This document shows positions 14,738 through 23,185 of a stretch of DNA of 41,276 nucleotides, one piece after another. The notes below the pieces were generated by a model. It saw only the letters and a program-made list of their open reading frames with translations, searched no databases and was not told the origin of the DNA. This stretch comes from JAJYTL01 sp046705265 (lineage in GTDB: Bacteria > Pseudomonadota > Alphaproteobacteria > Ferrovibrionales > Ferrovibrionaceae), in contig JBJKQL010000126.1 in assembly GCA_046705265.1 (NCBI GenBank), positions 1-41,276 on the forward strand. The letters run 5' to 3'. Every line of letters begins with the position of its first letter. Within the stretch, counting starts at the first letter, position 1. Both the position numbers and the translations under genes were made by a program.

Positions 14738-16344
14738 TTTTTGGTGCCGTAGCCATCGATGACGCGGAAGGTGCAATGCTCGGCCACGGCCTCAGCGCGG
14801 GCGGCCGCAAGTTCAAAAAAGGTCATCGCCTTAGCGCAACGGATATCGAAGCGCTGCGCGCGGCAGGAGTCTCATCCGTGATTGCCGCGCGCCTTGAACC
14901 CGGCGATGTACCCGAGGATCAAGCGGCTGAAACGGTTGCCAAAGCCGTCGCAGGCCGTGGCGTGCGTGTACAGGCGCCATTCACCGGCCGGTGCAACCTC
15001 TATGCGGATCGGCGCGGTATCGCCGTCGTCGATGGCCGGCGCGTCAACCGGTTAAATGCACTCGATGAGGCCATTACCCTCGCCACCATCCCACCTTTCG
15101 AGCTCGTCGCTGCCGGACAAATGCTGGCAACCATCAAAGTCATCCCCTTTTCCACCTCCGCCGAGGCAGTGCAGCGCGCGGCAGGCATCGCGACCGCCGA
15201 GCCGCCAATTATGGAGGTGGCGGAATTCATCTGCCACCGCGCTGGCCTCGTAGTAACTCGTCTGCCTGAAACCAAGGACAGTGTGGTCGAAAAGACCATT
15301 ACCGTCACTCGCCGACGGCTTGAGGCCTTGGGAAGCGAGCTCACCACCTTCGCTAGTTGCGCTCATGACGCCACAGAACTCTCGCGACAGGTTCGGAATT
15401 TCCATGAGCAAGGCCTTTCACCGATCCTAATTTTTGGCGCCTCTGCCATTGTCGATCGCCGCGATGTGATTCCGAGCGCGATCGAAATGGCGGGTGGCAG
15501 TATCGACCATTTTGGCATGCCAGTGGATCCGGGTAATCTTCTGTTGCTCGGCCATATTCGTCACGCGCCGGTCGTCGGGCTTCCTGGCTGTGCGCGTTCA
15601 CCGAAACCGAATGGATTCGATTGGGTATTGCAACGCTTGCTCGCCGGCCTACCGGTTCGCCGCGCGGAGATCGTTCATCTTGGCGTCGGCGGGCTTTTGA
15701 TGGAAATTCCAAGCCGTCCGCAACCACGCGAAGCCAAACCAATTCTCTATCCCCGCGCCTCACGGATCGCAGCACTTGTTCTCGCTGCTGGCCGCTCGCG
15801 CCGCATGGGGCTGAATAAGCTGCTTGCGCCGATTCAAGGTCAACCGATGGTAACCCATGTGGTTGACGCGCTGCTCGCTTCCTCGGCGCGACCTGTAATT
15901 GTCGTTACCGGCCATGAAGCGGAATCCCTCCGCGCCGCGCTGTCTGGCCGCGACGTAACCTTTGTGCACAATCCGAACTATGCGGACGGTTTAAGCACGT
16001 CCTTGAAATCCGGACTCGCAGCCCTCCCGAAAGGATGCGATGGCGCGCTGGTCTGCCTTGGCGATATGCCGAAACTCCGCCCTCCCCACATCGATCGGCT
16101 AATCGCCGCCTTCAATCCCGCAGAAGGCCGCGCCATCTGCATTCCGACATTCTTGGGAGAGCGCGGCAATCCCGTGCTGTGGGGTGCCGACTACTTCGCT
16201 GAAATGCAGACCGTAAGAGGCGACACCGGCGCCAAGCACCTGATCGGCATATATGACGATCAAGTCTGCGAGATCGACATGGAGGATGACGCGGTCTTGC
16301 GCGATATCGATACGCCTCAAGCCCTAGCTGATCTTGAGACCTAA
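14734..16344 (+). CDS. fused molybdopterin-binding / MocA-like cytidylyltransferase
   Basis: A 536-residue fusion. Residues 1-340 resemble the MoeA/MoaB/CinA molybdopterin-binding fold (GHGLSAGGRKFKKGHRLS near the start; ILIFGASAIVDRRDVIPSAI and GLPGCARSPKPNGFDWVLQR later). Residues 343-536 are a MobA/MocA nucleotidyltransferase: ALVLAAGRSRRMGLNKLLAP, ALVCLGDMPKLRPPHIDRL and GERGNPVLWG. MocA adds CMP to molybdopterin to form MCD, the cofactor of xanthine-oxidase-type enzymes such as CoxL. A fused cofactor-loading and cytidylylation protein inside the operon would give CoxL a dedicated MCD supply. Start and stop are tightly coupled to neighbours (ATGA upstream after GGAGG; three bases to the next start). 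Confidence 0.93.
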   Translation: MIFGAVAIDDAEGAMLGHGLSAGGRKFKKGHRLSATDIEALRAAGVSSVIAARLEPGDVPEDQAAETVAKAVAGRGVRVQAPFTGRCNLYADRRGIAVVDGRRVNRLNALDEAITLATIPPFELVAAGQMLATIKVIPFSTSAEAVQRAAGIATAEPPIMEVAEFICHRAGLVVTRLPETKDSVVEKTITVTRRRLEALGSELTTFASCAHDATELSRQVRNFHEQGLSPILIFGASAIVDRRDVIPSAIEMAGGSIDHFGMPVDPGNLLLLGHIRHAPVVGLPGCARSPKPNGFDWVLQRLLAGLPVRRAEIVHLGVGGLLMEIPSRPQPREAKPILYPRASRIAALVLAAGRSRRMGLNKLLAPIQGQPMVTHVVDALLASSARPVIVVTGHEAESLRAALSGRDVTFVHNPNYADGLSTSLKSGLAALPKGCDGALVCLGDMPKLRPPHIDRLIAAFNPAEGRAICIPTFLGERGNPVLWGADYFAEMQTVRGDTGAKHLIGIYDDQVCEIDMEDDAVLRDIDTPQALADLET

Positions 16345-16347
16345 AGC

Positions 16348-17586
16348 ATGGCCTTTGACGTTACCGCGCTACGGCGGTCCTTCCCTATTCTTAATCTGAA
16401 GGTTCACGGCGGGCCGCTGCATTACCTCGACAATGCGGCAACGAGCCAGATACCGCTCGCGGTCCTAAATGCCCTCGAGCGGCACGAGACCACAGCCCGA
16501 GCCAACATTCTTCGCAGTGTCCATTTCCTGGCCGAGGCTGCGACCGAGGCGTATGAGGATGCCCGCACCGCGCTCGCCGAGTATATCAACGCCTATTCAT
16601 CTGAGGAGGTGATCTTCACTTCGGGTTGCACCAGCGCGATCAATCTTGTCGCTCATAGCTTCGGTGCGCGCATGAACGCGGGGGACGAGATCGTAATTTC
16701 GCTTCTCGAGCATCATAGCAATATCGTGCCCTGGCAGCTTCTCCGTGAACGCCGCGGGGTCGAGATCAAGGTCCTTCCGGTGACTGACGAAGGCCGTGTC
16801 GATCTCGGTGCGCTTGATCGTATCGTCACGCCGCGGTGCAAATTGATCGCTGTCACCCATGTCTCTAACGTGACCGGCGCCGAGACAGACGTCGCGCCGC
16901 TCGTTGCCGCGGCGCGTGCGGTTAATGCCAAGATCCTTCTCGACGGTGCGCAACGGGTGCCACACGGCCATCTCGACGTGCGGACACTCGGCGTCGACTT
17001 TTATGCCTTTTCCGGCCACAAAATGTTCGGACCAAACGGCATCGGAACGCTTTGGGGCCGCCGCGACCTTTTGGCTGACATGCCACCCTTCATGGGCGGC
17101 GGCGAAATGATCGAACACGTGACCATGGAAAAAGCTACTTATGCTGTCCCCCCGCACCGCTTCGAGGCCGGCACGCCGCCGATTGCACAGGCCGTCGGCC
17201 TTGGCGCCGCCACAAGATGGATTCAAGGGCTAGACCGTCAGGGTGCGGAGAATCATATGCATCGCCTGCTGGAACGCCTTCTCGATGGTCTTGGACAGGT
17301 CGCCCCCGCAAAAGGCCGCCTGCGCATCGTTGGGCCAAGTAGCCTCCAATCCCGTTTCCCAGTGGTTTCCTTTGCCATCGATGGCGCGCATCCGCATGAC
17401 ATCTGCCAAATTCTGGATCAACATGGCGTCGCACTTCGCGGCGGCCATCATTGTGCACAGCCGCTGATGGAAGCCTTCGGTGTCGGAGGAACAACGCGGG
17501 CAAGCCTCGCATATTATAATACGGTCGAAGACATCGATGCGTTCTTGGCCGGTCTTGACGATGCCCTTCGCCGGCTTCTTCGTTGA
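16348..17586 (+). CDS. SufS-type cysteine desulfurase of the cox operon
   Basis: A 412-residue PLP enzyme of the class V/SufS group. It converts cysteine to alanine and a persulfide. The N-terminal HYLDNAATSQIP is typical. The PLP lysine is K225 in SGHKMFGPNGIGT, and the active-site Cys is C369 in RGGHHCAQPLM, as in group II desulfurases. HHSNIVPWQ and RFEAGTPPI are also conserved. It lies directly after the MocA fusion and before a SufU-like gene, with no other suf genes. By analogy with Rhodobacter NifS4, which sulfurates XdhC-bound Mo cofactor, it probably supplies the Mo-bound sulfur for CoxL, and perhaps sulfur for the CoxS clusters. A general Fe-S role is possible but less likely here. 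Confidence 0.92.
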   Translation: MAFDVTALRRSFPILNLKVHGGPLHYLDNAATSQIPLAVLNALERHETTARANILRSVHFLAEAATEAYEDARTALAEYINAYSSEEVIFTSGCTSAINLVAHSFGARMNAGDEIVISLLEHHSNIVPWQLLRERRGVEIKVLPVTDEGRVDLGALDRIVTPRCKLIAVTHVSNVTGAETDVAPLVAAARAVNAKILLDGAQRVPHGHLDVRTLGVDFYAFSGHKMFGPNGIGTLWGRRDLLADMPPFMGGGEMIEHVTMEKATYAVPPHRFEAGTPPIAQAVGLGAATRWIQGLDRQGAENHMHRLLERLLDGLGQVAPAKGRLRIVGPSSLQSRFPVVSFAIDGAHPHDICQILDQHGVALRGGHHCAQPLMEAFGVGGTTRASLAYYNTVEDIDAFLAGLDDALRRLLR

Positions 17587-17616
17587 TTCTCGGACATTCG
17601 ATTCAGCAGTTCTACG

Positions 17617-18045
17617 ATGAACGATGATATCTACCACATCGACCTTATGCGGCTCGCGGCAGAGGCCCATGGCGCAGGCCGACTCGACACACCCGATGCC
17701 ACGGTCACACTAAGCAACCCGCTTTGCGGCGATCGGATAACGATGGACATTACACTTCATGATGGCAAGATTTCAGCCATAAGTCATGATGTGAGGGCCT
17801 GCGTCCTCTGCCAAGCGGCGGCATCACTAATCGGTCGTCGCGCGATCGGACAGTCTCCGGAGGCGCTGCGTAGGATCACGGAGCAGGTTGAGTTGCTTTT
17901 GAAGGGAACCGCAAAGATTGAAGGCGATTGGCCGGAAATCGCCGTCTTCGCTCCAGTCGCCGGCCGCAAAAGCCGGCATGTTTGCGTCCTTCTACCCTTC
18001 CGCGCGTTAACCCAGGCCACCGAGGCGGCAGGAACAAAAGCCTAA
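17617..18045 (+). CDS. SufU/IscU-like sulfur acceptor or scaffold
   Basis: A 142-residue protein of the NifU N-terminal/IscU superfamily. Key residues are C37 and D39 in NPLCGD, C62 and C65 in ACVLCQ, and C123 in RHVCVLLPF. The pattern C-x-D...C...C matches the zinc ligands of Bacillus SufU, which acts as a zinc-dependent sulfurtransferase for SufS; it also matches IscU scaffold positions. Pairing with an adjacent SufS-type desulfurase favours a SufU-like partner role. It is the last gene of the plus-strand cox operon and ends 15 bases from the convergent HAD gene. Whether it builds clusters for CoxS or relays sulfur to the Mo cofactor cannot be told from sequence. Confidence 0.88.
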   Translation: MNDDIYHIDLMRLAAEAHGAGRLDTPDATVTLSNPLCGDRITMDITLHDGKISAISHDVRACVLCQAAASLIGRRAIGQSPEALRRITEQVELLLKGTAKIEGDWPEIAVFAPVAGRKSRHVCVLLPFRALTQATEAAGTKA

Positions 18046-18060
18046 CGCCGAATTCGCTGC

Positions 18061-18720
18061 CTAATCGATCAAGCGATGACCGAGCACAGTCTCGAGATCA
18101 ACGATCGCCTGGTCAGAGCGCGAGACCTTAATCGTCCTCATGCCCATTTCGCGCGCCGGCTTTAGATTGATGCCGAGGTCGTCAAGAAACACCGCTTGCG
18201 CCGGCTCGATTTCCAGAAGCTCACACGCGATCTGGTAAAATCGTGGCTCAGGCTTGCGTATACCGACCTTACTCGATTCGACAATCACGTCGAAGAGCGT
18301 GCTTATTTCTTCAACCGCCGCCGCGAGCTCGGTGCTTCGCGCCATCGCAAGGCCGGCCCCGGCCGGCATATTGTTGGTGAGGCAGGCGGTCCTGTAACGC
18401 CTGCCGACCTGGCGTAAGGCTTCGACCATTTCTGGCTGCACCTCGCCACTGATGAGGCGGAGAATATCGCCACCATCGACGCGGTGGCCCACGGCCTCTG
18501 ATTCGTCGCCAAACAGAGTGGCAAATTGGGTAGCCTCGATCTCATTTCGCTCAAGTCTTGCCCAGGCATTGTCATGGGGATTGCGGGCATTGACACTACG
18601 GATGAAGTCTTTTGGCAGGCCACGCTCTGCCTCATATCGGTTAAATGCCACGAAAGGACTCGACAGAATGACGCCGCCAAAATCCCATAAAACGGCCCGT
18701 ATTTTTGGTTCGACGTCCAT
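18061..18720 (-). CDS. HAD-superfamily hydrolase (YihX/sEH-N-like)
   Basis: A 219-residue HAD subfamily IA phosphatase-like protein. Motif I is LWDFGGVI (D13); the second Asp of DxD is replaced by Gly, as in the soluble epoxide hydrolase N-domain/YihX branch. Motif II is in ACLTNN, motif III Lys is in KVGIRKPEP, and motif IV is VFLDDLGINL. It is the last gene of the minus-strand carbohydrate operon, 55 bases after the reductase gene, and convergent with the cox operon. It could dephosphorylate a sugar phosphate of the pathway; this is inferred only from position. The altered motif I leaves the chemistry uncertain. Confidence 0.88.
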   Translation of the reverse strand: MDVEPKIRAVLWDFGGVILSSPFVAFNRYEAERGLPKDFIRSVNARNPHDNAWARLERNEIEATQFATLFGDESEAVGHRVDGGDILRLISGEVQPEMVEALRQVGRRYRTACLTNNMPAGAGLAMARSTELAAAVEEISTLFDVIVESSKVGIRKPEPRFYQIACELLEIEPAQAVFLDDLGINLKPAREMGMRTIKVSRSDQAIVDLETVLGHRLID

Positions 18721-18775
18721 AAACAGTCCTCAGATCACGGATAAAGACCGGATTGTTATCTGGCTTTTTTCATCG

Positions 18776-19645
18776 TCATGCAATGCTTGACAGAATATTT
18801 TCTGATACTTCTCCCGCGACGGCCTCAAAGGTTGGATTGCCAAGGCCGTAGCGCTCACTTTCCTGCAACATTTCCAGAGTTGAGTGCGCCGCATGTGAAA
18901 TGGCGGCAAGCGCAGGTGGAGTCGGAATCGGCTGGACCAATTCTGGCGCCGCATCCAATGCCGCCGCCAGAATGGCCGCAAGCGCCGTATACGGACGATC
19001 TTCAACTCCCGTGGCTTGAAAGATGCCAACGGCGCGATCCGCGATCAACTGCGCAATAAGATCCACCACAAAGTCAATCGTGATCGGGGCAAGCCGCATA
19101 TCCGAGAAGGCCTGAACCGGGCGGCCCGCAGCAAGGTCACGACCCCAATTCCGCAGCAACGGAAGATCAGCAGAAATCACCTTGCTTAGCCGCAGCACGG
19201 CACCACCTGTCCCGAGTACCGCATCTTCCGCTTCTGCCTTGTGACGGCCATAGACTGTGTTCGGGCACGTTGCCTCGCCTCGCCCGCGCAAAGCGCGCGA
19301 GCCATCAAAAACCTTGTCGGTCGAAATATGAAGAACGCGTGTACCGTGTCCAGCAAACTGTTCGGCCAGACGCCTCGGGGCCATGGCGTTGATTTGTCGG
19401 CTCTGTTCCGGGTCGCGATCACAATCACCGAGCCGTGCGAGCGCCGCAACAATTACGGCGGCATCAAACCCGCCAAGATCAGGCCATGAACCAGGGTCGG
19501 TCAGCTCGAGTCTGAAGCCGTCGGGTACCCGCCGGTGCGTGGCCTGGACGTCAAATCCCTTCTCTGACAGGCTCCGGACTAGCCTCGCGCCGATCAGCCC
19601 CCCGCCGCCAACAATAAGAACGCGTGAAGGACGCGCCTTTCCCAC
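18776..19645 (-). CDS. RmlD-like NAD(P)-dependent sugar reductase/epimerase
   Basis: A 289-residue short-chain dehydrogenase of the extended RmlD-like type. The N-terminal nucleotide-binding loop is VLIVGGGGLIGARLVRSL. HISTDKVFDGS gives the catalytic Ser/Thr strand and YGRHKAEAE the YxxxK pair. RLAPITIDFVVDLI matches the substrate-binding region of dTDP-4-dehydrorhamnose reductases. It probably reduces or epimerises a keto group on an activated sugar. It lies 16 bases after the methyltransferase at 19662 in the same direction. The exact substrate is unknown; RmlA, RmlB and RmlC homologues are absent, so a rhamnose pathway is unlikely. Confidence 0.87.
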   Translation of the reverse strand: MGKARPSRVLIVGGGGLIGARLVRSLSEKGFDVQATHRRVPDGFRLELTDPGSWPDLGGFDAAVIVAALARLGDCDRDPEQSRQINAMAPRRLAEQFAGHGTRVLHISTDKVFDGSRALRGRGEATCPNTVYGRHKAEAEDAVLGTGGAVLRLSKVISADLPLLRNWGRDLAAGRPVQAFSDMRLAPITIDFVVDLIAQLIADRAVGIFQATGVEDRPYTALAAILAAALDAAPELVQPIPTPPALAAISHAAHSTLEMLQESERYGLGNPTFEAVAGEVSENILSSIA

Positions 19646-19661
19646 TCGTCCCCACCAACCC

Positions 19662-20348
19662 TCAAGGGCACCGCGGCATACAACACAAAGCGAGATAGTA
19701 GTGTGCCATAGAAAGGAATCCCGTATGCACCACTTCGTCGTTCATCGAGAACAGAAAGACGTTCTGAAAATGGTTTTGTAACAACACCTTCAGGTCTTCA
19801 CCCTGTTTGCAATTGATATGGCCCATACGACTCTGTAGCGAGGCATAGGTCTGGGAGTTGAGCGACGGCATACCAATGATGGCGACGCCTTCCGGCTTTA
19901 GAGAAGCGGCGATGTTGCCAACAAAGCGTCCCTCGTCTCTGGGCTCGATGTGCTCGAGAACGTCAAGACTATAAGCGCCATCGAAAGGCCCTGCGTAAGG
20001 GCTCTCCAGCATGTCGTGAACCGCTACATCGAAGGCCCACCGCGGCTCCATTCTCTCACAAATATCCGCGATAAAGACCGGATCAAAGTCGATCGCCGTA
20101 ACCCGACCGACGGCAGCTTGCACGATGCGGGTCGCAAAGGCATCGGCACAACCAATCTCGAGAACCCAACCCAAGCCGGACAGCATCCGCGACACGAACT
20201 TATATCGGGCAAGTACGAAGGCAAGGCGCTTCGGATCGTCGTGCCATACCTGGTTGGTCATCAGACCAAGGCGCGCCCGGCCGTGAGCCTCCGAAACTTC
20301 CAGGCAAGCCTCATATTGCCGTTCCTTGGTACGTGCTTCGGTTTTCAT
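19662..20348 (-). CDS. class I SAM-dependent methyltransferase
   Basis: A 228-residue methyltransferase. Motif I is WVLEIGCADAFATRIV (about 61-76), the acidic strand is VTAIDFDPVFI, and GAYSLDVLEHIEP is the post-motif region common in sugar and small-molecule methyltransferases. The final strand carries GVAIIGMPSLNSQ. It is probably an O- or C-methyltransferase acting on the sugar made by this operon. It starts six bases after the previous methyltransferase gene. No membrane segments are seen. The substrate cannot be assigned. Confidence 0.9.
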   Translation of the reverse strand: MKTEARTKERQYEACLEVSEAHGRARLGLMTNQVWHDDPKRLAFVLARYKFVSRMLSGLGWVLEIGCADAFATRIVQAAVGRVTAIDFDPVFIADICERMEPRWAFDVAVHDMLESPYAGPFDGAYSLDVLEHIEPRDEGRFVGNIAASLKPEGVAIIGMPSLNSQTYASLQSRMGHINCKQGEDLKVLLQNHFQNVFLFSMNDEVVHTGFLSMAHYYLALCCMPRCP

Positions 20349-20354
20349 GCCTGT

Positions 20355-21017
20355 TTACTCGAAATAGATGAAGCCATAGTCGCCCTTGTATCCTGCCTGG
20401 GCAAAGGTCCACTCCCACTCCGCCGGGGTCATGAACGCACGGCATGTAAGCTGCCAATAGAGCAAATTCACCTTTTCGTGCTCATTCCGATAGGATTCCA
20501 CGGTGATATATTGTGCCCCGCGCGCCACGCGGTTGATCTCACCAAGAGCCGCATGCAGATCGTAGTTGTAAAGATTATGAAGTGTGTTGAGCGAGACAAC
20601 GAAATCGAATCTCTTGTCATCGTAGGGCAACGCCGTCGCAGAACCATGATCCAGGAACGGTCGCACTTCTTCCTTGGCATTGGCGATTCCATAGGCGGAA
20701 ATGTCGATTCCTTGCACCTTCACACCAGGAAGAAGCTTAGTAAACTCATAAAGTAGAAATCCTTTGCCGCAGCCAACGTCGAGAATTCGCATCGTTGGCG
20801 TCAAATCGTAGTGACGTATTATCGCTGCTGCGACATCATGCCACCGTCCATCATAATGGTAGCCACCATAGCCGAATTGCCGCTCACCATCCCAGTATTC
20901 GGCGCCGAAGCGCCCCGCCACCTCCGCGCAAGCTGCCTTATCCGCACCAACAACGCGTCCAATGTAATCCCGTTTCGTCGACTGGTGGACTCTCGTGATA
21001 AAATCGATCTCGCTCAT
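20355..21017 (-). CDS. class I SAM-dependent methyltransferase
   Basis: A 220-residue methyltransferase. The N-terminal extension contains YWDGERQFGYGGYHYDGRW. Motif I is RILDVGCGKGFLLYEF (about 77-92), followed by VQGIDISAYGI and the post-motif FDFVVSLNTLHNL. Distantly related methyltransferases with the same YGGYHYDGRW block occur in surface-polysaccharide clusters. The start codon overlaps the stop of the LIC12192-type gene by four bases (ATGA), so expression is coupled. It probably modifies the operon's sugar product; two different methyltransferases suggest two methylation sites. Confidence 0.9.
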   Translation of the reverse strand: MSEIDFITRVHQSTKRDYIGRVVGADKAACAEVAGRFGAEYWDGERQFGYGGYHYDGRWHDVAAAIIRHYDLTPTMRILDVGCGKGFLLYEFTKLLPGVKVQGIDISAYGIANAKEEVRPFLDHGSATALPYDDKRFDFVVSLNTLHNLYNYDLHAALGEINRVARGAQYITVESYRNEHEKVNLLYWQLTCRAFMTPAEWEWTFAQAGYKGDYGFIYFE

Positions 21018-21427
21018 TGCATCATTTCCGAGGGGACCGACTGCGTAGCCAAACGGTCCACCATAAAAATGTCCTCGAGTTCCGCAACATCAGCCCAGTT
21101 CGAGATCGCCATGTTTTCCAGCGCCCCATGCACGGTGCAGCCTCCGGCAAAGATGCGCTCATAGAGAGCGCGGCGGCGTACGGCCCGCTCGGGCAGCATG
21201 AACAGGCTATAGCAAATGATACCTTCGATTTCCGATAGTTCCCGCATCACGGTTTCCAAAATCAGATAGGAAGCCGGCATCGCATATTCAGTAGCGCTCA
21301 AGAGATAAGTCATGTGGTGTCGCGCTGCGTAGTCGCGCACGACAAGGTTCTGCACCTGCTGCGGCTGCGTCAGCCCGCGCACGGGCCGGCTTGCGATATA
21401 GCCGCGATAGCCGCGCCGGTTACTCAT
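21014..21427 (-). CDS. sporadic carbohydrate cluster protein, LIC12192 family
   Basis: A 137-residue protein that I recognise as the LIC12192-type 'sporadic carbohydrate cluster' family: RGYIASRPVRG, PQQVQNLVVRDYA, TYLLSATEYAMPASYLILE, EGIICYSLFMLPE and LENMAISN, then LEDIFMVD. The fold is not obvious; the family has no established activity that I know of and is found in patchily distributed carbohydrate gene clusters. It overlaps the oxygenase gene by eight bases and the methyltransferase by four. The conserved YSLFMLPE stretch recalls serine-recombinase-like small domains, but that resemblance is weak. Confidence 0.85.
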   Translation of the reverse strand: MSNRRGYRGYIASRPVRGLTQPQQVQNLVVRDYAARHHMTYLLSATEYAMPASYLILETVMRELSEIEGIICYSLFMLPERAVRRRALYERIFAGGCTVHGALENMAISNWADVAELEDIFMVDRLATQSVPSEMMQ

Positions 21428-22250
21428 AAAGACCCTCAGGGAAACGATAGGTCATGCCGAGCCGAGTCGCAGGCCGTATCGTGATCGGCGTAAAGAACTC
21501 TCCGAGGCGCTTCCCCGCATAAGGGCTGAATAAGCTTTTGAAACGGCAATTCATCGACCAACGGGTTTCCGGCTCGTGGTTTACGGCGTTGCCGTGCATC
21601 AAATTCTGGCTAAACAACAGAATATGTCCAAAGGGTACCTCAAGCCACTTTAAGTCGGGTTCTATAGCGGCAAAGATGTCGTGTTCACTCTTTCCCTGAA
21701 AGCGACCGAACTCGGCTTCGATACGGGCGCCCGTGGCAGGTGGCAGCAGAAACATACTCTTCGTCCGCCGGCAGTCTACAAGCGGGAGCCAGGCCACCAC
21801 TTCAAACGGCGAGTCGCCATCCCAGACATCGGCGTGCACTGGTAAGAGCGAGCTGGCATCGTCCGGCATCTGAATTGACAGGTTCAGCCGCCGCTGCATC
21901 ACCAATTCGTTGCCGACCAAGGCACTAAGTGCCTGCCGTGCAAGACCGAAATAGAGCGGCCGAAGCCATGGCAGGGCGTTTAATCCTTCGATTACGTAGA
22001 GACGAAGTGCGTTCAGTTTTTCGACTGTGACATGGTGGTGGATATGGTTGAGAAATACGTCCTCGTCCGGCAGCGTGTACAGTCCGAGATGTTCGAGTGC
22101 GAGCCTCGCAGCGGCATGACGCAAGCGCCGCAAGCCGGAGATGTCCTCTACCGGTAGAATAACGTGGCCTTCCGCGAGAAAGCTTTCGGAGAGCGTCGTT
22201 TCTTCTGGCTCAATGAAGCGCGGCACCGCTTCCTTGACGGGTGCGTTCAC
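21420..22250 (-). CDS. sporadic carbohydrate cluster 2OG-Fe(II) oxygenase
   Basis: A 276-residue oxygenase. The iron facial triad is visible as H139 and D141 in LPVHADVWDG and H219 in NLMHGNAV; R230 in PETRWSMN is the probable 2-oxoglutarate anchor. This composition and the neighbouring LIC12192-type gene match the oxygenase family of sporadic carbohydrate clusters. It would hydroxylate, or oxidatively modify, a sugar or sugar nucleotide. The start overlaps the stop of the transketolase C-half gene (ATGA), consistent with coupled translation. The N-terminal 20 residues are not conserved in an obvious way. Confidence 0.86.
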   Translation of the reverse strand: MNAPVKEAVPRFIEPEETTLSESFLAEGHVILPVEDISGLRRLRHAAARLALEHLGLYTLPDEDVFLNHIHHHVTVEKLNALRLYVIEGLNALPWLRPLYFGLARQALSALVGNELVMQRRLNLSIQMPDDASSLLPVHADVWDGDSPFEVVAWLPLVDCRRTKSMFLLPPATGARIEAEFGRFQGKSEHDIFAAIEPDLKWLEVPFGHILLFSQNLMHGNAVNHEPETRWSMNCRFKSLFSPYAGKRLGEFFTPITIRPATRLGMTYRFPEGLYE

Positions 22251-23182
22251 GCCGCTTCCCTTCCCATCAGGCGGAGAACACGAGCCACCAGGAGCGCCGG
22301 CGAAAGGCCAAAGTGGTTCAAAAGATCGTCCTGGCTGCCGTAGCGATCTGGAAAACGATCGGGAATACCGAATCGATAGAGCGGTGGCATGCGTCCTGGA
22401 CGGCGATCGACAAGGAGTTCCATAACGGCACTGCCAAGACCGGTGGGCAGCACATGTTCCTCGACCGTAAAGATCGTTTCGACTTGCGCAGAAAGCTCAA
22501 GAATGATTTTTTCGTCTAGAGGCTTTACGGTAGGAAGATGCAGGACGCCACAGGAGACTCCTTGTGCGGAGAGACTCTCAGCCGCGGCGACAGCGCGGCC
22601 GCTCATAACTCCTGTCGCAATAAAGAGACAGGTGCCTACCGGGCGTAAGAGGACGCCACGGCCGATGGCGCTCGGATCGTCAGCCGGTGTCACCAAGGGA
22701 TCGCCACCCTTGGCAAGGCGGATATAGACAGGCCCTGGCACATCCACTGTCTGCGGCATGAGCCGCCCCATCTCCTCCGCATCAGCTGGCGCGAGAACTG
22801 TCATGTTCGGCAGAGCCCGCATAATGCCCATATCCTCGATTGCAAGATGCGTGGGTCCAAGTGGTGCGTAAACCAAGCCGCCGCCATTTGCGATCAAGCG
22901 GACTGGCAGCTTGTGAAAGCAAAGATCAACGGCAACCTGCTCGTAGCAACGGCGTGTCAGAAACGTGGCGATCGTGTTGACATAAGGAATAAATCCCTCA
23001 AGCGCGAGCCCAGCCGCCATGCCAATTATATTTTGCTCGCTAACACCTTCCATGAAGAATCGTTCCGGCATTTCACGATGGAAATCTTCAAGCGTGCCGA
23101 CGCCAAGGTCCGAACCGATAAAGACCACGCGGGGATCGCGCCGGGCGAGTTCCAAGACGCTGTTCAGGCTTCTTTTGCGCAT
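22247..23182 (-). CDS. transketolase C-terminal half (split, pyrimidine-binding)
   Basis: A 311-residue protein with the transketolase pyrimidine-binding and C-terminal domains. FIGSDLGVGT opens the Pyr domain, and the catalytic glutamate that activates thiamine is E49 in EGVSEQNIIG. HLAIEDMGIMRALPNMTVLAPAD spans the domain linker, and the C-terminal domain has FTVEEHVLPTGLGSA. It pairs with the N-half gene four bases upstream to make a two-gene transketolase-like enzyme. Split transketolases in secondary or surface-sugar clusters transfer two-carbon units to unusual acceptors. The substrate is not known. The enzyme is expected to be cytoplasmic and to need thiamine diphosphate and Mg2+. Confidence 0.93.
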   Translation of the reverse strand: MRKRSLNSVLELARRDPRVVFIGSDLGVGTLEDFHREMPERFFMEGVSEQNIIGMAAGLALEGFIPYVNTIATFLTRRCYEQVAVDLCFHKLPVRLIANGGGLVYAPLGPTHLAIEDMGIMRALPNMTVLAPADAEEMGRLMPQTVDVPGPVYIRLAKGGDPLVTPADDPSAIGRGVLLRPVGTCLFIATGVMSGRAVAAAESLSAQGVSCGVLHLPTVKPLDEKIILELSAQVETIFTVEEHVLPTGLGSAVMELLVDRRPGRMPPLYRFGIPDRFPDRYGSQDDLLNHFGLSPALLVARVLRLMGREAA

Positions 23183-23185
23183 CCT

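Noticed and set aside
18776..19645. dTDP-rhamnose pathway
   Set aside because: Only an RmlD-like gene is present; RmlA, RmlB and RmlC homologues are not in the window.
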